From: Candidatus Bathyarchaeota archaeon | GTDB lineage: Archaea > Thermoproteota > Bathyarchaeia > Bathyarchaeales > DTEX01 | Reading direction: 5' to 3' | Length of the DNA stretch: 10,530 bases | Assembly (NCBI GenBank): GCA_003601725.1 | Contig: PIYJ01000050.1 | Span: 1 to 10,530 of the forward strand | Shown: positions 6,540 through 10,530 of the stretch, in pieces | Numbering within the stretch: the stretch's first letter is position 1 | Layout of the letters: each line of letters opens with the position of its first letter | The notes under the pieces: generated by a model | What the model was told of the DNA's origin: nothing | What the model saw: the letters and a program-made list of their open reading frames with translations, nothing else | Databases searched by the model: none | Translations under genes and position numbers: made by a program

Positions 6540-7211
6540 TTATAGATTCAACATCCAAGGCGCATAAATCTTTGCAAATGCCAGAATTAGAAAGGAAACT
6601 AACGGCACGATTACATTATCATCTACCAGTCTGAAATCGAAATGTTCAACGAACGAGGCAGCTCCCCCTGCAAGGATGCCTGCTACCCCAAGAGCAGCGC
6701 CGATGCTCATCGAGAAGGCAGCCATAATCAGGTTTCCCAACCAAGACTTCGTTCTCTTTCCGTAAACGAGGTTTCTCGCGACTCCTGTGACGGCGTCTCC
6801 GATTGACATGAAAAGCACAGGTATAGCGCCGAACCAGAGGTCCCCTGAGATGAACCATCCTAGAGTTATTATTGTGCCCCACATTATGCAGAATGAGACT
6901 TCATAGAAATTCTCTTCAATCTGAAACCAATACATAACCCTGTTCATTTTTCTAAGCGTAAATGTTAAGACAGCTAGCGACATCGCCATCATGAATGGGA
7001 GAATCGCTGTTTTAAATAAGAAAGGAACAGCAACTGCGCATACTCCGCCTGCGAGGATGTGGATCAATTTTCTGTTGTAATAAACCGCAACGTCATGTTT
7101 GATGCCTCGGCTTCGCATCCAATTATAGAAGGCCTTCGTTAGAACCGCCACGACGAAGGCTACCCAGCTAACGAGAAGAACCGCTGCGGCGAGCTCTTCG
7201 AATAATATCAT
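6540..7211 (-). CDS. Dolichol/phytol-kinase-like integral membrane protein (COG0170)
   Basis: This 223-residue membrane protein has about six to seven hydrophobic segments. It carries the signatures of the dolichol kinase, phytol kinase and CTP-dependent diacylglycerol kinase group: YYNRKLIHILAGG (Arg47, Lys48, His51) and SIGDAVTGVARN (residues 137-147), followed by YGKRTKSWLGN, the conserved GK...K(S/T)..G segment. These enzymes phosphorylate a lipid alcohol using CTP or another NTP at the membrane. In archaea the likely substrate is a polyprenol or geranylgeraniol for lipid recycling or N-glycan carrier supply, but this is an inference. Related phosphatidate cytidylyltransferase-like proteins are the main alternative. 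The start ATG at 7211 follows a TATA box by about 30 bases with no ribosome binding site. Confidence 0.82.
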   Translation of the reverse strand: MILFEELAAAVLLVSWVAFVVAVLTKAFYNWMRSRGIKHDVAVYYNRKLIHILAGGVCAVAVPFLFKTAILPFMMAMSLAVLTFTLRKMNRVMYWFQIEENFYEVSFCIMWGTIITLGWFISGDLWFGAIPVLFMSIGDAVTGVARNLVYGKRTKSWLGNLIMAAFSMSIGAALGVAGILAGGAASFVEHFDFRLVDDNVIVPLVSFLILAFAKIYAPWMLNL

Positions 7212-7235
7212 AGCACATGATTTTCAGTATATCCG

Positions 7236-7246
7236 CATAATAATTT
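7236..7246 (-). promoter_or_regulatory. TATA box of the kinase-like membrane gene
   Basis: The minus strand reads AAATTATTATG, about 25-35 bases before the ATG at 7211. It predicts a transcript that begins a few bases from the start codon. Confidence 0.4.
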
Positions 7247-7351
7247 TTCGGCAAAATCTCTAAAATGGATGAAACATCTAGAATAACGATAAGAGATATT
7301 CTCGAGTAAGCTCATCCATTTTTCTAATGTAACTTTTCCATTTCAATGATA

Positions 7352-7362
7352 AATTAATATAA
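7352..7362 (+). promoter_or_regulatory. Retained TATA box of the molybdoenzyme remnant
   Basis: AATTAATATAA lies about 27 bases before the ATG at 7389. The promoter position typical of this genome is preserved even though the gene body is lost. Confidence 0.4.
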
Positions 7363-7388
7363 CATCGCGGGAATAGGATCTCTGCAAA

Positions 7389-7564
7389 ATGAAGAAGAAT
7401 GAGTTACCTCCAGGTCAACATGAGATTCCCGCTCTTTTAAGATGGAACATAGATCACCCGGGGATTACAGATGAAAACCCGGATACTGGGAGAAACGTGG
7501 CTACAGCGACACTGCAGATGTCTGGAAGAACGATCGATTCGCATTGCCCAGAAAAAAGAATTAG
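7389..7564 (+). pseudogene. Sulfite-oxidase-like molybdopterin oxidoreductase remnant (N- and C-terminal ends joined out of frame)
   Basis: The ATG frame reads as a sulfite-oxidase/YedY-type N-terminus: LPPGQHEIPALLRWNIDHPG, then ITDENP. From about 7471 this frame turns meaningless and stops at 7581-7583. The frame two bases further on carries what looks like the C-terminus of the same family: PGYWEKRGYSDTADVWKNDR, then FALPRKKN and a TAG at 7562-7564. The central part, including the Mo-ligand cysteine region, is absent, so about 30 N-terminal and 28 C-terminal residues are fused around an AACCCGGA junction. A large internal deletion is the simplest explanation. The 64-residue frame 7389-7583 is therefore not a real small protein. 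The moaA gene directly downstream fits a former molybdenum-enzyme locus. The assignment rests on recognised end motifs, not on a search. Confidence 0.65.
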
Positions 7565-7662
7565 GAACTCGAACTCTTCTTAGGCAGCACTACGAAGACA
7601 TAAAATAATGTTGTTCCAATGTACCCGGCGCAAACGACCAGTACTATATAGCCGATATTCAA
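7561..7662 (-). CDS. Possible small single-span membrane protein or C-terminal fragment
   Basis: On the minus strand a frame open from 7716 ends at 7561 and encodes one clear transmembrane segment, IGYIVLVVCAGYIGTTLFYV, followed by FVVLPKKSSSS. The only usual start codon is the TTG at 7662 (33 residues), and no ribosome binding site precedes it. The hydrophobic helix followed by a lysine-serine tail looks protein-like. It could be a small membrane protein, or the end of a membrane subunit whose upstream part has been lost. Its stop overlaps the stop of the molybdoenzyme remnant by two bases, tail to tail. Confidence 0.35.
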   Translation of the reverse strand: MNIGYIVLVVCAGYIGTTLFYVFVVLPKKSSSS

Positions 7663-7919
7663 ATCGCTTGCACTACTTGATACGTCTTTTCTAACAGAAT
7701 TGAAGCTGCTTTCTTCTTAAATTTATGAATTATGAATCAGCCGGTCATACGATACGTTAAGAATCAGAGCCCTCTTTTAGAAAGATATTGAGATCCGCCT
7801 GCTAATTGGAACCTTATCTGAGAAATTTTGCTTTTCAGCACAATTTATATCAAGCAACTAAACATTCTTTGATAAGTGCAAGAGCCGTTCTGAAATAATT
7901 CACGATGCTAAGAAAATAG
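7584..7919. other. Gap between molybdoenzyme remnant and moaA
   Basis: Apart from the minus-strand membrane frame (7561-7662) and the moaA TATA box (7844-7850), I see no gene, RNA or repeat in this stretch. Confidence 0.55.
7844..7850 (+). promoter_or_regulatory. moaA TATA box
   Basis: TTTATAT is a good archaeal TATA box. Transcription from about 7873 would give a leader of some 45-60 bases, longer than for the other genes here. The leader contains a four-codon frame at 7904-7918 (ATG CTA AGA AAA TAG) ending right before the ATG at 7920. Confidence 0.5.
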
Positions 7920-8849
7920 ATGGGAAGAAAAAATATGCTTAAGGACCCCTATGGAAGACCCCTCGAGAGCATTCGAATATCAGTTACCCAGAGATGCAAC
8001 TTGAACTGTTTCTATTGTCACAGAGAGGGGGAAGACCCCTCTCGGAGAGACGAGATGACCCCTGAAGAGATACAGAAAGTAGTAGCCATCGCCGCTTCAT
8101 TCGGCCTAGGAAAAGTAAAATTAACCGGCGGAGAACCCCTTCTACGAGGGGACATACTAGACATAGTCGCAAGAATCCACGGGACTCCCGGGGTAAAAGA
8201 AGTCTCAATGACAACGAATGGTATTCTTTTATCGCAGTATGCGTATGGCTTAAAGAAGGCTGGCTTGGCAAGGGTCAATATCAGTCTGGATACATTAATA
8301 GCGGAGAGATATAGGCAGATCACAGGCGTAGATGCCTTGAAGTCCGTCATATTCGGCATAGTGAAAGCGAAAGATGCGGGTCTTAAACCGGTAAAGGTGA
8401 ACATGGTTCTTCTGAAAGGATTGAATGAACATGAAGTCTCAGATATGATTGATTTTGCAAAGAAGAACGATGTGATCCTTCAGATAATAGAACTCGAGGC
8501 TCCTGATGAAGATGAATGGTACAAAAGATATCATGCAAGCTTGGATTCCATTGAACATCTCCTAGAAAATATGGCTGAAAACATCACCATCCGAAAGATG
8601 CATCACAGAAAGAAATATCACCTAAGAGGCGGCGGCGAGGTTGAAGTTGTGAAGCCCATGCATAACACTGAATTCTGCCTTCACTGCAACAGGATACGTG
8701 TAACCTCAGACGGCAAACTCAAACCATGCCTTTTCAGAAATGATAATCTAGTTGATATACTTGGACCCATAAGAAGAGGCGCATCCGAAGAGGAATTAAG
8801 GGAGCTATTTCTTGAAGCCGTTAGACGCAGAGAACCATACTTCAAGTAA
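7920..8849 (+). CDS. moaA: GTP 3',8-cyclase MoaA (molybdenum cofactor biosynthesis)
   Basis: This radical-SAM enzyme converts GTP to 3',8-cyclo-GTP, the first step of molybdopterin synthesis, together with MoaC. The 309 residues show the SAM cluster motif CNLNCFYC (Cys26, 30, 33), LTGGEPLLR (from 68), the strand ISLDTL, and the second 4Fe-4S site FCLHCNRIRVTSDGKLKPCL with Cys253, 256 and 270, which distinguishes MoaA from other radical-SAM proteins. The chain ends RRREPYFK and lacks the bacterial Gly-Gly tail, as I recall for many archaeal forms. The ATG at 7935 (MLKDPYGRPLESIRIS) is a credible alternative start that matches usual family N-termini and has GGAAG seven bases upstream. No other Moco gene is in the window; the preceding gene is a decayed molybdoenzyme. 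Confidence 0.95.
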   Translation: MGRKNMLKDPYGRPLESIRISVTQRCNLNCFYCHREGEDPSRRDEMTPEEIQKVVAIAASFGLGKVKLTGGEPLLRGDILDIVARIHGTPGVKEVSMTTNGILLSQYAYGLKKAGLARVNISLDTLIAERYRQITGVDALKSVIFGIVKAKDAGLKPVKVNMVLLKGLNEHEVSDMIDFAKKNDVILQIIELEAPDEDEWYKRYHASLDSIEHLLENMAENITIRKMHHRKKYHLRGGGEVEVVKPMHNTEFCLHCNRIRVTSDGKLKPCLFRNDNLVDILGPIRRGASEEELRELFLEAVRRREPYFK

Positions 8850-8921
8850 ACAAGCAAAGCTTTCTATGTGGGTATGTTGCATTCTCTCCAAAAGATCTCT
8901 ATATGGGAGAGCCTAAGAGTA

Positions 8922-8942
8922 CGGCTGGCAGCCGCTTTTCTC
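8922..8942 (+). terminator. Possible terminator after moaA
   Basis: A short hairpin, CGGCT-GGC-AGCCG (8922-8934), is followed by CTTTTCTC. It lies 72 bases after the moaA stop and before the next gene. The stem is only five pairs, so this is tentative. Confidence 0.3.
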
Positions 8943-8953
8943 ACAGTCGAAAG

Positions 8954-8960
8954 AAATATT
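8954..8960 (+). promoter_or_regulatory. Possible TATA box of the M23-like gene
   Basis: AAATATT lies about 26 bases before the ATG at 8986 and would give a leaderless transcript. It is weaker than the other TATA boxes in this window. Confidence 0.3.
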
Positions 8961-8985
8961 CATTCCTTCCTCTTCTCATTCAAGC

Positions 8986-9875
8986 ATGCACGTGGAACGA
9001 ATGAAACTGGTAGCTTCTTCGGAAGGGGTAAGCATTCACTGTCCTGAAAAAGGAAGGTTCTCCTTCTTTAACAGTCCATACCCATCTCATCGCTCCTTCA
9101 CTGGTATCGATCTATACCCAGAAAAAAGGTTCAACGAAGCCCTTCACCTGTAGCAGGTAAGGTGACAAAAATCAGATGGGTGAAATGCCCCAAGGGAAAA
9201 ATGTTTGACGGATCAACCCGCGACTGTGTCATCCTTCTTCGCAGCTTAGAAAATCCGGAAAGATGGATCAAGATTCTCCATGTTAGTCCCCTCGTCAATG
9301 TCGGCGACGTTGTGGAGCCCGGCGATGATCTGGGCATGCTTCTCAGATCGGGGTTCTTCAATTTCTGGACTGATCCCCACGTACACGTCGAGGTGAGGAA
9401 GCCCTCAGATCCAATTCGTGCAAGAGGGGGATTCAAACTTGAAAGGGTAATGAGGGTGAAAGCCTCTAGGGTTGTTAATGAGCTGAGAGGAACCGTTGTT
9501 GAATCTAAACCTGAATATTCACTGGTTGCCTTGAATGAGAGATTTGAGAATGGCATACCTGTTCGTCTTAATGGTCAGATTGGCCTTTTAGACGCGGGCA
9601 TACCGCATTATGGATGGGTGGGCATACACACAGATGTAAATCCATCGTTTGGTGGAATTGTGAGGCTCTGTAAAAGGGAGATGGGAAAGATAAGATCCAC
9701 CTATTCTAATATGTGCATCTCCGATTGTAATCTAGTCTTTACATTGAATGGTAAGCCCGTTGGATTGTCTCTTTATCTATTTCCTTCTTCTCCGCCGCTA
9801 GTGAAGATTGTTCCTCGAAGACCCGGCGAGCTTGATTTGAAAAAGCTTGATAAAGCTTCCATAGTTATCTCCTGA
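8986..9875 (+). pseudogene. M23-peptidase-like protein, split by a one-base frameshift
   Basis: Two adjoining frames make one protein of about 296 residues. The first starts at ATG 8986 (or 9001) and reads to GAA at 9138, including GRFSFFNSPYPSHRSFTGID, then LYPEKRFNE. The second resumes at 9138 as SPSPVAGKVTKIRW and runs to the TGA at 9873-9875. One extra C in the CCC run at 9140-9142 would restore EAPSPVAGKV. Domain: lysostaphin/M23-like, with TGIDLYP (Asp42), ILHVSPL (His99), VGDVVEPGDDLG and DPHVHVEVR (His132, His134). The usual HxGxD first zinc ligand is FTGID here, so Phe replaces His, and hydrolase activity is doubtful. About 150 further residues are unassigned. A GTG at 9162 could start only a truncated form. 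Sequencing error in the C run is a real alternative to a broken gene. Confidence 0.72.
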
Positions 9876-9910
9876 ATTCTATAATTACGTCTGGAATTTA
9901 CGCTCACATA

Positions 9911-9957
9911 TAGAGAAGCCTAGATGCCAGCAAATCTGATGATGAAGAGGCTTTCTA
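9911..9957. repeat. Imperfect inverted repeat upstream of the M55 gene
   Basis: TAGAGAAGCCT at 9911-9921 is complementary to AGGCTTTCTA at 9948-9957, apart from one unpaired base, with a 26-base loop. It sits between the M23-like gene and the probable TATA sequence of the next gene (9961-9971), so it could be a terminator-like hairpin or an operator. The function is unproven. Confidence 0.35.
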
Positions 9958-9960
9958 GAT

Positions 9961-10023
9961 TAAATTAATAAGGGGCTATTAGTGATGAAGAATGAAAAAG
10001 GCGAATCGACTCCTAATTGGAGG
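9961..10023 (+). promoter_or_regulatory. M55 gene promoter region and ribosome binding site
   Basis: An AT-rich TATA-like stretch, TAAATTAATAA, is at 9961-9971. A strong Shine-Dalgarno GGAGG at 10019-10023 lies eight bases before the ATG at 10032 and fixes that start. A 16-codon frame (ATG 9985, MKNEKGESTPNWRKNS) ends in a TGA that overlaps this ATG as ATGA. Confidence 0.5.
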
Positions 10024-10031
10024 AAAAATTC

Positions 10032-10530
10032 ATGAAGATATTTATTATGACCGATCTTGAAGGGGCAACAGGGGTCGCTGGAAACTGGCCGGATTTTAAT
10101 CCTGGAGGGAAAGAGCATGAAGCCGCGAGGAAATTCTTAACGGGGGATGTGAACGCTGCGATTGAAGGTGCATTTGAGGCTGGTGCTAAAGAAGTCGTCG
10201 TTCTAGATGGGCATGGAGCAGCCTTCAGCATAAGACTTGAAGATCTTGACCCTAGAGCTCAGCTCATAAGAGGAAGAAGACTCAACGAGCTTGAAGGACT
10301 CGACGAGACATTCGACTTGATGTTCGCCATCGGCGCACATGCTATGGCGGGTACGCCAGACGGGCTTTTAACTCACACCCTCTCCGACGTCGGAATTGAC
10401 AATATCTGGATTAACAACAGACCTGTTGGGGAAATAGGGTTATGGGCTGCCTTAGCTGGAGATTATGACGTGCCGATTGGGCTGGTTACAGGGGATCTAG
10501 CAGCCGTTCGGGAAGCTAAGAATCTTTTAG
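10032..10530 (+). CDS. M55-family D-aminopeptidase (DppA-like), 5' part
   Basis: The first 166 residues of an M55 zinc aminopeptidase run off the right edge. DppA-type enzymes form cytoplasmic rings and release N-terminal D-amino acids from short peptides. The active-site set matches the family closely: Asp8 and Glu10 in MTDLEG, His61 in VLDGHG, His103 in IGAHAMAG, the proposed catalytic His115 in LLTHTLSD, and Glu134 in VGEIG. The fold region GLVTGDLAAVREA follows. A full-length protein would be near 270-280 residues, so roughly 110 are missing here because of the window edge, not damage. It follows the M23-like gene on the same strand, 156 bases away, with its own promoter-like sequence. 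Roles in D-peptide scavenging or turnover are inferred. Confidence 0.93.
   Translation, partial: MKIFIMTDLEGATGVAGNWPDFNPGGKEHEAARKFLTGDVNAAIEGAFEAGAKEVVVLDGHGAAFSIRLEDLDPRAQLIRGRRLNELEGLDETFDLMFAIGAHAMAGTPDGLLTHTLSDVGIDNIWINNRPVGEIGLWAALAGDYDVPIGLVTGDLAAVREAKNLL

Noticed and set aside
7389..7583. Intact 64-residue protein
   Set aside because: Only its first 30 or so residues look like protein. The continuation of homology is in another frame, so this is a remnant, not a small gene.
9131..9556. Minus-strand 141-residue frame
   Set aside because: It is a shadow of the M23-like gene, and the plus frame contains the family motifs.

Overview
The window looks like a piece of a TACK-type archaeal genome, possibly Bathyarchaeia or another Thermoproteota relative. 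The phylum is an inference. Support for an archaeon comes from AT-rich TATA boxes 20-35 bases before most starts, several likely leaderless transcripts, an archaeal CRISPR repeat ending in ATTGAAAG, RtcB ligase, an ACT-domain regulator of archaeal type, a short helicase-less XPF nuclease, a dolichol/phytol-kinase-like membrane protein and an archaeal MoaA.

Layout. 1-153: leader-distal end of a CRISPR array that continues off the left edge. 154-532: no convincing gene, but a degenerate 10-bp periodic repeat. 533-1036 (-): HTH plus ACT regulator. 1202-2485 (-): MelA-like GH4 glycosidase whose NAD-binding N-terminus is cut off by an in-frame TGA at codon 17. 2683-2760 (-): decayed tRNA-Gly-like sequence. 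2807-3622 (-): sugar epimerase/isomerase of the psicose/tagatose epimerase family. 3780-5228 (+): RtcB, overlapping tail to tail by 4 bases with XPF (5225-5947, -). 6123-6491 (+): 122-residue protein of unknown family. 6540-7211 (-): polyprenol-kinase-like membrane protein. 7389-7564 (+): remnant of a sulfite-oxidase-like molybdopterin enzyme in which the first and last parts are joined out of frame. 7920-8849 (+): MoaA. 8986-9875 (+): M23-like protein split by a one-base frameshift. 10032-end (+): 5' part of an M55 D-aminopeptidase.

How the genes fit together. The GH4 enzyme and the epimerase suggest sugar use, although the GH4 gene appears broken. MoaA begins molybdenum-cofactor synthesis, and the adjacent molybdoenzyme remnant suggests a Mo-enzyme locus that has lost its enzyme. 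The M23-like and M55 genes, both on the + strand, hint at handling of D-amino-acid or cell-wall peptides. RtcB and XPF are housekeeping RNA and DNA repair functions.

I see no complete new system. The most notable content is the set of four damaged loci (GH4 stop, tRNA remnant, molybdoenzyme remnant, M23 frameshift). Each was found by reading past the ORF boundaries, and for the stop and the frameshift, sequencing error must be excluded first.
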